Source: Phenylobacterium sp.
Lineage (GTDB): Bacteria; Pseudomonadota; Alphaproteobacteria; Caulobacterales; Caulobacteraceae
DNA: 35,376 bases
Assembly (NCBI RefSeq): GCF_030698145.1
Contig: NZ_JAUYNW010000126.1
Coordinates: 1 to 35,376, forward strand
Direction of reading: 5' to 3'
The notes under the pieces were generated by a model. The model did not search any database, was not told the DNA's origin, and saw nothing but the letters and a program-made list of their open reading frames with translations. Every line of letters begins with the position of its first letter. The stretch's first letter is position 1. Shown here piece by piece: positions 8,740-18,151 of the stretch. The position numbers and the translations under genes were made by a program.

Positions 8740-8770
8740 GGCCCGCGCCGCCATGCGGCGCGGGCCTTTT
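8740..8770. terminator. Rho-independent terminator between convergent genes
   Basis: A 12-bp GC-rich stem (GGCCCGCGCCGC at 8740-8751, its complement at 8755-8766) closes a 3-base loop and is followed by TTTT. It ends the secreted-protein transcript and may also serve the convergent barrel gene. Confidence 0.9.
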
Positions 8771-8806
8771 CTTGCGCGTCGCCCTGGCTCGTCCTGAGGC
8801 GGCGAA

Positions 8807-10561
8807 CTACAGCTTCATACCGAAGGAGACCAAGAATCCTTCGGGCTTATACTCTTCGAACAGCTCATCCAGCGCGTGATCGAAACCGGGAAAGACATAA
8901 CGCGTCTCCTCGAGTTTCCGGCGGTAGGCGAACGTCAAGTGCAGGTCCGGCCGCTCGAAACGCCTTTGCAGATAGCGAGAAAGGTCGAGGGTCGCCGTCA
9001 GGCCAAAAGTGTCTTGGGACGAGAAATAGGTCTCGTCGTTCAACCGCATTTGGTTCTGTTCCTGGCCGAGCCGAAGCCTGAATTCGGGCCCGTTCGGGCG
9101 CCCGTACGCGATCGTCTGCCCGCTTGAAAAGGTCGTATCGCTGTGGCCGCCGAGGCCGGCGGATGAGGTCTTCGTCAGAATGCCATCGACGCCGAACCGC
9201 CAGCCATTCCACCTGATGGTGTGGGAAACCTGGACGAGTTGATCCACGCTCGCGCGCACGTCCGGCGTGGCTCCAACCTTCTGATCGCGCCAATAGTTGA
9301 TCGCCGTATCTCCGGCGCGGCTCGTCCAGGTCGCATCGACCTCCCAGCTCTCACGATCGTAGATCTGGACGGAGTTCGAAAAGGCGTTCTCGGTTCGGCG
9401 GGAACTCCAGTTGATCGACAGCGTCTGGGGAAGCAGCGGGGCGAAGGTTCCGAGACGCGACACAAGGGCCGGGCTCAGGGAATGCGGCTCAAGGTCAAGC
9501 GACACGCCCCGCGCCTCGGTGCCGCTAGTGAGAAAGCTGGATTCACCGGTCGGCGTCACGCTGGATCTTCTTGAGCTCACACGCAGCGAAGCCCCGTCCA
9601 CCTTGACGCCAAACCGGCTTGTCTCGAACGAGCCGAAGCTGGAGGCATAGTTGTCAACCGTGGCCGAGAAGCGGTAGTCGCCCATCTTGAGCGTGCTCGA
9701 CAGAGCGGTCCGCGTTCCGGGCAGCGCGATTTGCCTCTGCAGAGGTATGCTCCGCCTCGTGAAATAGTTGTCGCTCACGACGCTGAAGTCACCCGCGACC
9801 GACCAGCGCAACGCAGGCGAATCCACAAGCTTCACCTCCAGCCTGTGCGAGCGGGCCGTACCGTCCTGCTCGTTCCTCCTGATCCGCGCCCATGGTTCGT
9901 CGTAGAGCGGTGCTTCCCAGTTCTCGCTCCAGGCCATTTCAGTGGTGAACTTCACGCGGTCCCCGAAGAGATCGCCCTTCAGTCCAATGAGACTTACCCT
10001 GTTCTCGTCGCTCAGTTTCTGCGTGCTGCGGCTGATCAGACGCTGAGGCGTCAACATACCCGCGGCGGTCCATGCGACGGACGCATAGGCCTCGAAGCCG
10101 CCGAACGATGCGGAAGCGTTGCTGTAGCTGAAACTCAAGCCCCGGGTGACGTCGCCAAAGTCGCACCCGGAGAAGCCGGTCTCACTCTGCCCGGAGACCG
10201 GCGAGGCCTGGCTGCAAGGCACGGTGTTATCAATGATCGCGTCTATCTTCGTGCGCGCTGCATCATCCCGTTCGGCGTCTGCCGGCGGGGCCACATCATA
10301 TGATGTGGCCCCGCCGGCCTTGTAGTCCGGCGCGTACGTCCACTGGCTCGAAGCCAGCAAGGCTTGAGCGACGACCACCCCACTGGGCTGCGTCGCGCCG
10401 TGTTGTTGAGCGTCCGGCGGGGGGGGCGCATCAGGTGACGCGGTTGCGGCGGTCTGGCTCTCGGCGGCCTGCGCCCACGGGCTCGAGGCAAGCAAAGCGA
10501 TAAAGGCGATGGCTCCGCTGGACAGCGAGGCCCGACATCCTTGTCCCCCATGTCTGCGCAT
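8807..10561 (-). CDS. Predicted outer-membrane beta-barrel protein, unknown function
   Basis: A 584-aa exported protein. A signal peptide (about 15-33, ending SSPWAQA) precedes a low-complexity Ala/Pro/Asp N-terminal segment (about 35-105). The rest consists of alternating amphipathic strands rich in Ser, Thr, Arg and aromatic residues, typical of a barrel. The N-terminal segment looks internally duplicated: ALLASSPWAQA with a following PPPPDAQQHGA at about 22-57 and ALLASSQWTYA with APPADAERDDA at about 67-103. Between and within these lies a perfect 38-bp palindrome (10281-10318). The protein ends in FGMKL rather than a terminal Phe. No family is recognised. It is not TonB-dependent: no plug domain or TonB box is visible. 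Confidence 0.7.
   Translation of the reverse strand: MRRHGGQGCRASLSSGAIAFIALLASSPWAQAAESQTAATASPDAPPPPDAQQHGATQPSGVVVAQALLASSQWTYAPDYKAGGATSYDVAPPADAERDDAARTKIDAIIDNTVPCSQASPVSGQSETGFSGCDFGDVTRGLSFSYSNASASFGGFEAYASVAWTAAGMLTPQRLISRSTQKLSDENRVSLIGLKGDLFGDRVKFTTEMAWSENWEAPLYDEPWARIRRNEQDGTARSHRLEVKLVDSPALRWSVAGDFSVVSDNYFTRRSIPLQRQIALPGTRTALSSTLKMGDYRFSATVDNYASSFGSFETSRFGVKVDGASLRVSSRRSSVTPTGESSFLTSGTEARGVSLDLEPHSLSPALVSRLGTFAPLLPQTLSINWSSRRTENAFSNSVQIYDRESWEVDATWTSRAGDTAINYWRDQKVGATPDVRASVDQLVQVSHTIRWNGWRFGVDGILTKTSSAGLGGHSDTTFSSGQTIAYGRPNGPEFRLRLGQEQNQMRLNDETYFSSQDTFGLTATLDLSRYLQRRFERPDLHLTFAYRRKLEETRYVFPGFDHALDELFEEYKPEGFLVSFGMKL
10281..10318. repeat. Perfect 38-bp palindrome inside a coding sequence
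   Basis: The left arm GCCGGCGGGGCCACATCAT (10281-10299) is followed directly, with no spacer, by its exact reverse complement (10300-10318). The flanking bases (T and C) do not pair. It is read in frame within the barrel gene as part of AGGATSYDVAPPA. It could form a cruciform in DNA or a strong hairpin early in the mRNA. Confidence 0.97.
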
Positions 10562-11004
10562 CCGCGTTCTTCAGAATAGTGGCGTCCGCTAAGGGCGAAG
10601 CTTCCCAGGACGTCCTGCGGGAAATGTTAATCCGGAAGTGATCTCGGCGCCAGAGGAGATGGACTCAATTCACCCTCGCCAACGCCTCTTCAGTCTTGCC
10701 ACACCGATCATCAAGTTCGAAGGCTCGACATGCGCGTGTGGATCGTTCCAAGGAGGGATGATATCTCATTGAGATCATAGATTCAGTTCCTCAGGGCGTC
10801 GCATTTGCTTAACTACTCTAAATGTCCGACGCTGGGCGCCGCGTCGCCGCGGGCGCTGAACCCGCCGTCGCCCTCACGTCGAGAAACCTGTTGGTCGCCC
10901 AAACGGGCGGTTTCAGCCTGATCATCGTTTCGATCGGAACCTTCGTCCTGTTGCCGCGCCGCGATTGACGCTCCGCATGGCAGAGCCTATTTCCGGCCCC
11001 GCGA
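10562..11004. other. 443-bp intergenic region with possible 48-aa ORF
   Basis: This lies between the divergent barrel gene and the cobalamin riboswitch and should hold both promoters. A short open frame at 10822-10968 on the plus strand would encode 48 aa with a hydrophobic stretch (GGFSLIIVSIGTFVLL) and a basic end. It has no good ribosome-binding site, so I do not call it as a gene. An imperfect dyad around TCTCATTGAGA lies near 10762-10775. Confidence 0.5.
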
Positions 11005-11160
11005 CAGGTTCCCCGCAGGGGGATTAATAGGGAACTCAGGTGTGAAACCTGGGCTGCCCCCGCAACTGTAAGCGGCGAGCCCGCGCGTCATGAGCCACTG
11101 GACATTCGTCTGGGAAGGCGGCGCGCAACGGCTGTGACCCGTGAGCCAGGAGACCTGCCT
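11005..11160 (+). promoter_or_regulatory. Cobalamin (B12) riboswitch
   Basis: The conserved blocks of the AdoCbl riboswitch class are present in order: CAGGTT near 11005, GGGAACTCAGGTGTGAAACC, the core CTGCCCCCGCAACTGTAAGC (11053-11072), GAGCCACTG (11092-11100), GGGAAGGCG (11112-11120), and the terminal B12 box GAGCCAGGAGACCTGCCT (11143-11160). It lies 120 bases upstream of the btuB ATG. Cobalamin binding is expected to repress the whole uptake and salvage operon. The expression platform between 11161 and 11280 was not resolved. Confidence 0.96.
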
Positions 11161-11280
11161 GACGCGGTCGTCCTTCGTACGGTCGGTGGGACCGCGCGAA
11201 CGGGGAGCTTTCCCGAGAGACGACGTCCGTTGGTCCGCGTGCAAGCGCGGGCTCGTCGTCACGTGTCAGGGGGAACCCGA

Positions 11281-13218
11281 ATGAAGACCCTATTGCTCTC
11301 CACCACCGCGCTGCTGTGCGGCCTCGCCAATCCCGCCTTCGCGCAGGTTTCGGCGCCCATCGCCGCCACCAGCGTCAGCGAACTGGTGGTCACCGCCAAT
11401 CGCTCGCCCCAGGAAGCCGACCGCGTCGGCCAGAGCGTCACCCTGATCACAGCCCAGGACATCCAGGCCAGCCAGGTCGTCGACGTCTCCACCCTGCTGG
11501 CCCAGACGCCGGGCGTCACCGTCTCGCGCAACGGCGGTGTCGGCGGCGTGACCTCTATCCGCATCCGCGGCGCGGAGACCGACCAGACCGTGGTCGTGGT
11601 CGATGGGGTGAAGCTGAACGACCCGTCCGCCGTCGGCGGCGGCTACAATTTCGCCAACCTGCTCGCGGGCGATATCGGCCGCATCGAGATCCTTCGCGGC
11701 GCGCAATCGACCCTGTGGGGCAGCCAGGCCATCGGCGGGGTGGTCAACATCATCACCGCCGAGGCGATCGAACCGTTCGAAGGTACCGTGCAGCTCGAGG
11801 GCGGCGCCCGGGGTTCGGCCTATGCCCGCGCCGCGGTGGGCGGCAAGGCGGAGCGCGTCACCTGGCGCCTGGCCGCGGGCCGTTTCCAGACCGATGGGCA
11901 ATCGGCCTTCCGCCTCGGCGCCGAGAAGGACGGCTACGAGCACACCGGCTTGAGCGGTCGGGCCGTGGTCCGCGCCACCGATGCTGTCTCGCTCGACCTG
12001 CGCGCGGTCTATTCCAAGGGCGAGAACAATTTCGACGGCTTCCCGGCGCCGGTGTTCGCGTTCAGCGACACCCGGGAATACGGGACCACCGAGGACTTCG
12101 TCGGCTATGCGGCGATCAATTTCGACCTGGGCGCCCTGACCAATCGCATCGCCTACGCCTACACCCGCACCGACCGCCAGAACCTCAATCCCGACCAGGC
12201 CGTCACCCCGGTGACCTTTGACGCCCGTGGCGAGAACCGGCGCTGGGAGTACCAGGGTGTCTGGACGATCAACGACGCCTGGACCGCCACCTTCGGCGCG
12301 GAGACCGAGGACGCCGAGATGACCTCGGCCTCGCCCAACGCCTTCGCGCCCACGCCGACGCCGCTCCGCGGCCAGGCGGGGATCGACGGGGTCTACGCCC
12401 AGGTCCAGGGCGAGGTCCTGGCCGGGCTGACGCTCACCGCCGGAGTGCGCCGCGACAGCCACGACACCTTCGGCGACGCCACCCTGGGCCAGCTCGCCGC
12501 GGCCTGGTCGTTCAATGAGGGGAACACCGTCCTGCGGGCCAGCTTCGGTCAGGGCTTCAAGGCGCCGACCCTCTATCAGCTCTACAGCGAGTACGGGAAC
12601 CTGGCCCTGAACGCCGAGGAAGCCGACGGCTGGGACGCCGGGGTCGAGCACCGTTTCGCCGACCGCTTCAAGGTCTCCGCCACCTGGTTCCAGCGCGAGA
12701 CCGAGAACCAGATCGACTTCTTCTCCTGCACGGTGAGCATTACGAATCCGCTCTGCCGGCGTAACGGCATCCCCCGTTTCGGCTTCTACGCCAACACCGC
12801 CCGCACCAAGGCCCACGGCGTGGAACTGGAAGGCTCGGCCGATCTCGGTCCGCTGACGGTCTCGGCCAACTACACCTGGACCGAGACCGAGAACACCTCG
12901 CCGGGCAATGCGAACCGCGGCAAGCAGCTCGCCCGCCGTCCCGAGCATCAGGCCAATATCCAGGTGACCTACACCTGGGCCAATGACGCGGCCCTGACCG
13001 GCGCCATCCGCCATGTGGGCGACAGTTTCGACAACGCGGGGAACAGCTATGTCCTGCAGGGCCACACCCTGCTGGACCTGCGCGCTTCGTGGCCGGTGAC
13101 CGACGCCGTCGAGGTCCACGGTCGGGTCGAGAACGTCCTCGACGAGGACTACGAGACCACCCGCAACTACAGCTCGCCCGCCAGGGCGGCCTATGTCGGG
13201 GTCCGCGCCAAGTTCTGA
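11281..13218 (+). CDS. btuB: TonB-dependent vitamin B12 outer-membrane receptor
   Basis: This 645-aa receptor imports corrinoids across the outer membrane using TonB energy. It starts with a Sec signal (MKTLLLSTTALLCGLANPAFA), then a TonB box-like SELVVTANR near residue 34. The plug domain shows IRIRGAETDQTVVVVDGVKL and IEILRGAQSTLWGSQAIGGV, and the C-terminal barrel ends YVGVRAKF with the usual terminal Phe. The frame is open upstream to 11134 through the riboswitch, but the signal peptide and the GGGGG ribosome-binding site fix the ATG at 11281. The riboswitch and the downstream cobO-btuFCD-cobQ genes make cobalamin the likely substrate rather than a siderophore. Confidence 0.95.
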   Translation: MKTLLLSTTALLCGLANPAFAQVSAPIAATSVSELVVTANRSPQEADRVGQSVTLITAQDIQASQVVDVSTLLAQTPGVTVSRNGGVGGVTSIRIRGAETDQTVVVVDGVKLNDPSAVGGGYNFANLLAGDIGRIEILRGAQSTLWGSQAIGGVVNIITAEAIEPFEGTVQLEGGARGSAYARAAVGGKAERVTWRLAAGRFQTDGQSAFRLGAEKDGYEHTGLSGRAVVRATDAVSLDLRAVYSKGENNFDGFPAPVFAFSDTREYGTTEDFVGYAAINFDLGALTNRIAYAYTRTDRQNLNPDQAVTPVTFDARGENRRWEYQGVWTINDAWTATFGAETEDAEMTSASPNAFAPTPTPLRGQAGIDGVYAQVQGEVLAGLTLTAGVRRDSHDTFGDATLGQLAAAWSFNEGNTVLRASFGQGFKAPTLYQLYSEYGNLALNAEEADGWDAGVEHRFADRFKVSATWFQRETENQIDFFSCTVSITNPLCRRNGIPRFGFYANTARTKAHGVELEGSADLGPLTVSANYTWTETENTSPGNANRGKQLARRPEHQANIQVTYTWANDAALTGAIRHVGDSFDNAGNSYVLQGHTLLDLRASWPVTDAVEVHGRVENVLDEDYETTRNYSSPARAAYVGVRAKF

Positions 13219-13290
13219 TCCGGCCCTTTCCCAATCGGCGGACCAGGCTCACGCTTGGTCCGCCGCCGACCCCTCGCGACGGGAGACCCC

Positions 13291-13902
13291 ATGACCGAAG
13301 ACGCCAGGAACGTCGCCCACCGCGAGGCCATGAAGGCGCTGAAGGCGCAGCGCGAGGCGTTGATGGCCACCAAGACCGACCAGGCGCCGGGCCTGCTGCT
13401 GGTCCACACTGGTGACGGCAAGGGCAAGTCCACCGCCGCTTTCGGGATGGTCGCGCGCGCCCTGGGCTGGGGCCAGAAGGTGGGGGTGGTGCAGTTCATC
13501 AAGGGCAAGTGGGTCACCGGCGAACGCGAGTTCTTCAAGCGTTTCCCCGATGAGGTCCGCTTCGAGGTGATGGGCGAGGGGTTCACCTGGGACACCCAGG
13601 ACCGCGCTCGCGATGTTGCGGCGGCGCAGGCCGCTTGGACCGTCTCGCTGGAGATGCTGGCCGATCCGGGGCTGGACCTCGTGCTGTTCGACGAGCTCAA
13701 CATCGCCCTGCGCTACGACTATCTCGACATCGACCAGGTGGTCGCCGACCTGGAGGCCCGGCCGCGCGACAAGCACGTGGTGGTCACCGGACGCAACGCC
13801 AAGCCGCAGCTCCTGGCCATCGCCGACCTCGTCACCGAGATGACCCTGGTCAAGCATCCCTTCGACCAGGGGATCAAGGCGCAGCGGGGGATCGACTTTT
13901 GA
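13291..13902 (+). CDS. cobO: Cob(I)yrinic acid a,c-diamide adenosyltransferase
   Basis: A 203-aa CobA/CobO/BtuR-type enzyme that transfers the adenosyl group of ATP to cob(I)alamin or its precursors in the cytosol. The P-loop HTGDGKGKSTAAFG is near residue 38. Further signatures are VGVVQFIKGKW, GEGFTWDTQD, the DLVLFDELNIALRYDYLD block, and VVTGRNAKPQL. The length is typical. ATG 13291 follows GGGAG and was chosen over an upstream in-frame start that lacks family sequence. Lying 72 bases after btuB and 5 bases before btuF, it serves both new synthesis and conversion of imported corrinoid. Confidence 0.95.
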   Translation: MTEDARNVAHREAMKALKAQREALMATKTDQAPGLLLVHTGDGKGKSTAAFGMVARALGWGQKVGVVQFIKGKWVTGEREFFKRFPDEVRFEVMGEGFTWDTQDRARDVAAAQAAWTVSLEMLADPGLDLVLFDELNIALRYDYLDIDQVVADLEARPRDKHVVVTGRNAKPQLLAIADLVTEMTLVKHPFDQGIKAQRGIDF

Positions 13903-13907
13903 GCTGG

Positions 13908-14765
13908 ATGCTGACCCGCAGGTCGGCCCTGGCCGCCGGGGCGGCCGTCCCGCTGGGCGGCGCCGCCAGGGCCGGACCGCGCCGCATCGTCTCGCTCAAT
14001 CCCTGCCTGGACGCGATCCTGGTCCACGTGGCCGACCGAGGCCAGATCGTGGCGCTGAGCCACTACTCCCGCGAGCCCAGCAGCTCCAGCATCGGCGCGC
14101 TGGGCGCCGCCTTTCCCTTCACCTACGGGACGGCCGAGGAGGTGCTCGCCCTGGCGCCCGACCTGGTGCTGGCCTCCCGGTTCACGCCGCCGGCGACCCG
14201 CGACGCATTTCGGCGTCTGGGGATCCCCGCCCAGTTCTTCGACCTGAACGAGACGGTGGCCTCCAGCCTGGCCCAGGTGCGCCATGTCGCGGGCCTCGTC
14301 CACCGCCCCGAGCGAGGCGAGGTCCTGGTCGCCCGGATCAAGGCGGCCCTGGCCGCCGCCGCGCCGCCGCCGGGCATCCCGGTGCTGACCGCCCTGGTCT
14401 TCCAGGCCGGTGGCTTCGCCTCGGCGCGGGGCACCCTGATTGACGAGATGATGCGCCGCACGGGCTTTGCGAACGCGGCCACCCGCTACGGCCTGGAGCG
14501 CACCGGCGCCGTGCCGCTGGAAAACCTGGTCGCCGATCCGCCGGACGTCCTGCTGGCGGGACGCGTCAAGCCCGGCGCCCCCACCTGGTCCGACCGGGTG
14601 ATCGGCCACCCGGCGCTGGCGCGCGTCGCCCACCGCATGCACCGGGCCGACTTTCCTCAGCAGCTCACCTTCTGCGGAGGTCCGACCCTGATCCGCACCG
14701 CCGCCTTCCTGGCCAAGGCGCGCGGCGAGGCGTTGGCGGCCCGCGCCGCGAGCGGCCGCGCATGA
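13908..14765 (+). CDS. btuF: Periplasmic cobalamin-binding protein of ABC importer
   Basis: A 285-aa periplasmic-binding-protein-family member. The N-terminus MLTRRSALAAGAAVPLGGAA carries a twin-arginine pattern followed by a hydrophobic stretch, suggesting Tat export. RIVSLNPCLDAILVHV, the FTYGTAEEVLALAPDLVLAS block and the C-terminal CGGPTLIRTAAFLAKA match class III binding proteins for B12 and iron chelates. The ATG at 13908 is 5 bases after the cobO stop; the frame is open further upstream but that is the antisense-like shadow of cobO. The gene overlaps btuC by 4 bases. BtuF is assigned from context; the fold alone does not separate cobalamin from siderophore binding. Confidence 0.9.
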   Translation: MLTRRSALAAGAAVPLGGAARAGPRRIVSLNPCLDAILVHVADRGQIVALSHYSREPSSSSIGALGAAFPFTYGTAEEVLALAPDLVLASRFTPPATRDAFRRLGIPAQFFDLNETVASSLAQVRHVAGLVHRPERGEVLVARIKAALAAAAPPPGIPVLTALVFQAGGFASARGTLIDEMMRRTGFANAATRYGLERTGAVPLENLVADPPDVLLAGRVKPGAPTWSDRVIGHPALARVAHRMHRADFPQQLTFCGGPTLIRTAAFLAKARGEALAARAASGRA

Positions 14766-15739
14766 ACCGCCGTACCGTCACCCTCGCGGCCCTCGTCGCC
14801 CTCACCGTCGCGCTGGCCCTGGTCAGCATGGCCGCGGGCCGGCTCTGGGTTCCGCTCGCGGACTGGGCCGACGCCGCCAACCCCCGCTCGGTGATCATCC
14901 TGGAGCTGCGCCTGCCGCGCACTCTGCTCTGCATCGCCATCGGGGCGGCGCTGGGCATGTCGGGGGCGGCCATGCAGGGCTACACCCGCAATCCCCTGGC
15001 CGATCCCGGCGCGCTCGGCGTCTCGTCGATGGCGGCGCTGGGGGCGGTGTTGACCCTCTACCTCGGCGCCGGCGCCTCCCAGCCCTGGGTGATCGCCGCG
15101 GCTGCCATGACCGGCGCCCTGATCGCCGTCTTCCTGCTGCTGGCCCTGTCGGGCCAGGCCTCCAGCATCGTCACCTTCCTGCTGGCCGGGGTGATCCTGC
15201 AGACCGTGGCCGGCGCCGGGGTGGCGCTGGCCCTGAGCCTCGCCCCCAACCCCTGGGCGGTGAACGAGATCGTCAACTGGCTGATGGGGTCGCTGGCCGA
15301 CCGCAGCCTCGACGACGTGCGCATGGCCGCGCCGCTGATCGCCGTCGGCTGCGGCCTGCTGTTGCTCATCGGCCGGGGCCTGGACGCCCTCACGCTTGGC
15401 GAGACCGGCGCGCGGTCCCTTGGGATCAACATGACCGCCACCCGCTGGCTGCTGGCCGTGGGAGTGGCGCTCACCGCCGGCGCCAGCGTCGCGGTCACCG
15501 GGGTGATCGGCTTCGTCGGGCTGATCGTGCCCCACCTGCTGCGGCCCCTGGTCGGCGCGCGGCCGGGCGGGCTGCTGATCCCCAGCGCGATCGGCGGCGC
15601 GGTCCTGACCCTGGCCGCCGACATCGCCGTGCGCCTGACCCCGGCGGCCAGCGAGGTGAAGCTGGGCGTGGCCATGGCGGTGCTGGGCGGGCCGTTCTTC
15701 TTCGCCCTGCTGCTGTCGCTGCGAAAGAGGATCGCATGA
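14762..15739 (+). CDS. btuC: Cobalamin ABC transporter permease (FecCD family)
   Basis: A 325-aa membrane protein with about ten hydrophobic segments and FecCD/BtuC signatures: LRLPRTLLCIAIGAALGMSG, QGYTRNPLADPGALGV, SLADRSLDDV, and the late GFVGLIVPHLLRPLVG that contacts the ATPase. It is expected to dimerise in the inner membrane and pass corrinoid from BtuF to the cytosol. Start and stop overlap both neighbours by four bases (ATGA), so translation is coupled. Confidence 0.95.
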   Translation: MNRRTVTLAALVALTVALALVSMAAGRLWVPLADWADAANPRSVIILELRLPRTLLCIAIGAALGMSGAAMQGYTRNPLADPGALGVSSMAALGAVLTLYLGAGASQPWVIAAAAMTGALIAVFLLLALSGQASSIVTFLLAGVILQTVAGAGVALALSLAPNPWAVNEIVNWLMGSLADRSLDDVRMAAPLIAVGCGLLLLIGRGLDALTLGETGARSLGINMTATRWLLAVGVALTAGASVAVTGVIGFVGLIVPHLLRPLVGARPGGLLIPSAIGGAVLTLAADIAVRLTPAASEVKLGVAMAVLGGPFFFALLLSLRKRIA

Positions 15740-16512
15740 GCACGCTCAGCGCCCATGAGGTCCGCGTCCGCCTGGGCGGCAAGCTGGTCGTCGATGACGT
15801 GACCGCCACCTTCCAAGCGGGCGCCGTCACCGCCATCCTCGGCCCCAACGGCGCGGGCAAGTCGACCCTGCTGGCCTGCCTGGCGGGCCTGCGCAGGCCC
15901 CAGTCCGGCCAGGTCCGCCTGGACGAGATCGACGTGCTCTCCATGCCGCCGCGCGCGCGTGCCCGGCGCATCGGCTTCATCCCCCAGACCCCGGAGATCG
16001 CCTGGGCGGTGGAGGCGCGGATCCTGGTGGGTCTCGGCCGCACCCCCTTCATCGGCTCCAGCGGTCTGTCGCGGGAGGACGCCCAGGCCATCGACCGGGC
16101 CATGGCCGCCGCCGGGGTCGAGTCCCTGGCCGAGCGCGACGTCACGACCCTCTCAGGCGGCGAGCGGGGCCGCGTGCTGATCGCCCGCGCCCTGGCCGGC
16201 GAACCGGAATGGCTGCTGGCCGACGAACCGCTCACCGGTCTCGATCCCGGCCACCAGCTCGACGCCGGCGCCTTGTTCCGCAGCCTCGCCCACGACCAGG
16301 GCCGGGGCGTGGTCCTGACCCTGCACGACCTCTCCCTGGCCGCGCGCATCGCCGACCGGATCGTGGTCATGGCGGCCGGAGAGATTCTCGCCGACGGAGC
16401 GCCGGAGACGGCGCTCTCGCCCGACGTTCTCGCCGCCGCCTACGGCATCGAGGCCCGCTACGTGACCGGCGCCTCGGGTCCGCTGATCGAGATCGTCGGG
16501 CGCGGCGGCTGA
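15736..16512 (+). CDS. btuD: Cobalamin ABC transporter ATPase
   Basis: A 258-aa ABC ATPase of the iron/B12 uptake type. Walker A is GPNGAGKST near residue 38, the signature LSGGERGRV near 137, Walker [13 protein letters not shown] near 158, and the H-loop LTLHDLS near 195. It powers the BtuCF importer from the cytosolic face. It overlaps btuC by four bases and cobQ by one (TGATG). Confidence 0.95.
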   Translation: MSTLSAHEVRVRLGGKLVVDDVTATFQAGAVTAILGPNGAGKSTLLACLAGLRRPQSGQVRLDEIDVLSMPPRARARRIGFIPQTPEIAWAVEARILVGLGRTPFIGSSGLSREDAQAIDRAMAAAGVESLAERDVTTLSGGERGRVLIARALAGEPEWLLADEPLTGLDPGHQLDAGALFRSLAHDQGRGVVLTLHDLSLAARIADRIVVMAAGEILADGAPETALSPDVLAAAYGIEARYVTGASGPLIEIVGRGG

Positions 16513-17987
16513 TGGCCGCCCTGATGATCCAGGGCTGCGGCTCGGACGTGGGCAAGTCGGTGCTGGTCGCCGGCCTCTGCCGCCTGTTCGCCAATCGTGG
16601 CCTGACCGTGCGCCCCTTCAAGCCGCAGAACATGTCCAACAACGCCGCGGTGACCGCCGACGGCGGTGAGATCGGCCGCGCCCAGGCCCTGCAGGCCATG
16701 GCCTGCCGCACGCCCGCCACCGTCCACATGAACCCGGTGCTGCTGAAGCCCCAGAGCGACGTCGGCGCCCAGCTCGTCGTGCGCGGCAAGATGGCGGGAA
16801 CTTGGGCCGCGCGCGCCTATCAGGGCCGCAAGGTCGAGCTGTTGGGCGTGGTGCTCGAGAGCTTCCGCCTGCTGGAAGCCGAGTGCGACCTGGTGATCGT
16901 CGAGGGCGCCGGCAGCCCGGCCGAGACCAACCTGCGGTCCGGCGACATCGCCAATATGGGGTTCGCCCGCGCCGCCCAGGTCCCCGTCGTCCTGGTCGGC
17001 GACATCGACCGCGGCCACGTGATCGCCGCGCTGGTCGGCGCCCATGCCGTCCTCGATCCCGAGGACCGCGACATGATCGCGGGCTTCCTGATCAACAAGT
17101 TCCGCGGCGATCCCAGCCTGTTCGACGACGGCCGGGCCGAGATCGTGCGCCGCACGGGCTGGGCCGACTGCGGCATGGCCCCCTGGCTCGCCGCCGCCCG
17201 GCGGCTGCCCGCCGAGGACGCCGTGGTGCTGGACCGCGTGAGCGCGGGCGAGCGGCGGCGGGTGAAGATCGTCGCCCCCATGCTCTCGCGCATCGCCAAT
17301 TTCGACGAGTTCGATCCCCTGCGCACCGAGCCCGAGGTGGACTTCGCCTTCGTGCCCCCGGGGACGCCGCTGCCGGGCGACGCCGACCTGGTGATCCTGC
17401 CGGGGACCAAGGCGACCTTGGCCGACCTCGCCTTCCTGCGCGCTCAGGGCTGGGACATCGACCTCGCCGCCCACGTCCGGCGGGGCGGGAGGGTGCTGGG
17501 GGTCTGCGGCGGCTTCCAGATGCTGGGCCGCTCGGTGGCCGACCCCCTGGGCGTCGAGGGCCCGCCCGGCGAGGCGCGGGGCCTCGCCCTGCTCGACGTG
17601 GCGACCACCCTGACCGGCGACAAGGTGCTGGCCCCGACCGCTGGGAGCCTCACCGCGGGCGGCCGGTTCGAGGGCTACGAGATCCACGTCGGCCGCACGG
17701 AGGGTCCCGACCTCGCCCGCCCGATGCTGGTCCGCGACGATGGGACGACCGACGGCGCGATCTCCGCCGACGGCCGGGTCATGGGCGCCTATGTCCACGG
17801 CCTGTTCGGCCTGGGCGCGGCGCGGACGGCCCTGCTGGCGCCGCTGGGCGCGGCGTCGGACGGCGTCGACGAAGTCGCCCGCGTCGACGCCGCCCTCGAC
17901 GAGATCGCCCTGGCCCTGGAACAGGCTTTCGACATCGCGCGGCTGGCGGCCATGGCTGGCCTCGAGACCTTCCCGCACCGCGACTGA
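16512..17987 (+). CDS. cobQ: Cobyric acid synthase (glutamine-hydrolysing)
   Basis: A 491-aa amidotransferase that amidates side chains b, d, e and g of adenosylcobyrinic a,c-diamide to give cobyric acid. The N-terminal dethiobiotin-synthase-like ATPase domain starts [18 protein letters not shown] and continues [14 protein letters not shown]; the C-terminal class I glutaminase domain has its nucleophile in [10 protein letters not shown] and its catalytic His in YVHGLFG. The frame is open upstream inside btuD, but the family N-terminus sets the ATG at 16512. It is the last gene of the riboswitch unit; other late cob genes are not in the window. Its presence implies amidation of early corrinoids, beyond pure salvage of complete cobalamin. 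Confidence 0.96.
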   Translation: MAALMIQGCGSDVGKSVLVAGLCRLFANRGLTVRPFKPQNMSNNAAVTADGGEIGRAQALQAMACRTPATVHMNPVLLKPQSDVGAQLVVRGKMAGTWAARAYQGRKVELLGVVLESFRLLEAECDLVIVEGAGSPAETNLRSGDIANMGFARAAQVPVVLVGDIDRGHVIAALVGAHAVLDPEDRDMIAGFLINKFRGDPSLFDDGRAEIVRRTGWADCGMAPWLAAARRLPAEDAVVLDRVSAGERRRVKIVAPMLSRIANFDEFDPLRTEPEVDFAFVPPGTPLPGDADLVILPGTKATLADLAFLRAQGWDIDLAAHVRRGGRVLGVCGGFQMLGRSVADPLGVEGPPGEARGLALLDVATTLTGDKVLAPTAGSLTAGGRFEGYEIHVGRTEGPDLARPMLVRDDGTTDGAISADGRVMGAYVHGLFGLGAARTALLAPLGAASDGVDEVARVDAALDEIALALEQAFDIARLAAMAGLETFPHRD

Positions 17988-18151
17988 TCGCCGCGAAGAT
18001 TCGCGTGAGGCGCGAGTTATTCAACCTGGGCCATATAAAAATCACGAGTTCGCCGCCAATTCCTGCGACAACTGTCAACTCGGCGACGGACGCGCGCCGT
18101 TGAAGGCGTATTACTAGACCTGCTTTCAAACGCTGGGGGGCTTTGACCGCA

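Noticed and set aside
10822..10968. Possible 48-aa membrane peptide upstream of the cobalamin riboswitch
   Set aside because: A hydrophobic stretch is present but there is no ribosome-binding site and it lies in the expected promoter region.
11290..13119. Long minus-strand frame (609 codons) opposite btuB
   Set aside because: Same GC-driven antisense openness; the plus-strand product has complete TonB-receptor features.
16458..17978. Minus-strand frame of 506 codons opposite cobQ
   Set aside because: No motif, biased composition, and complete overlap with a certain gene.
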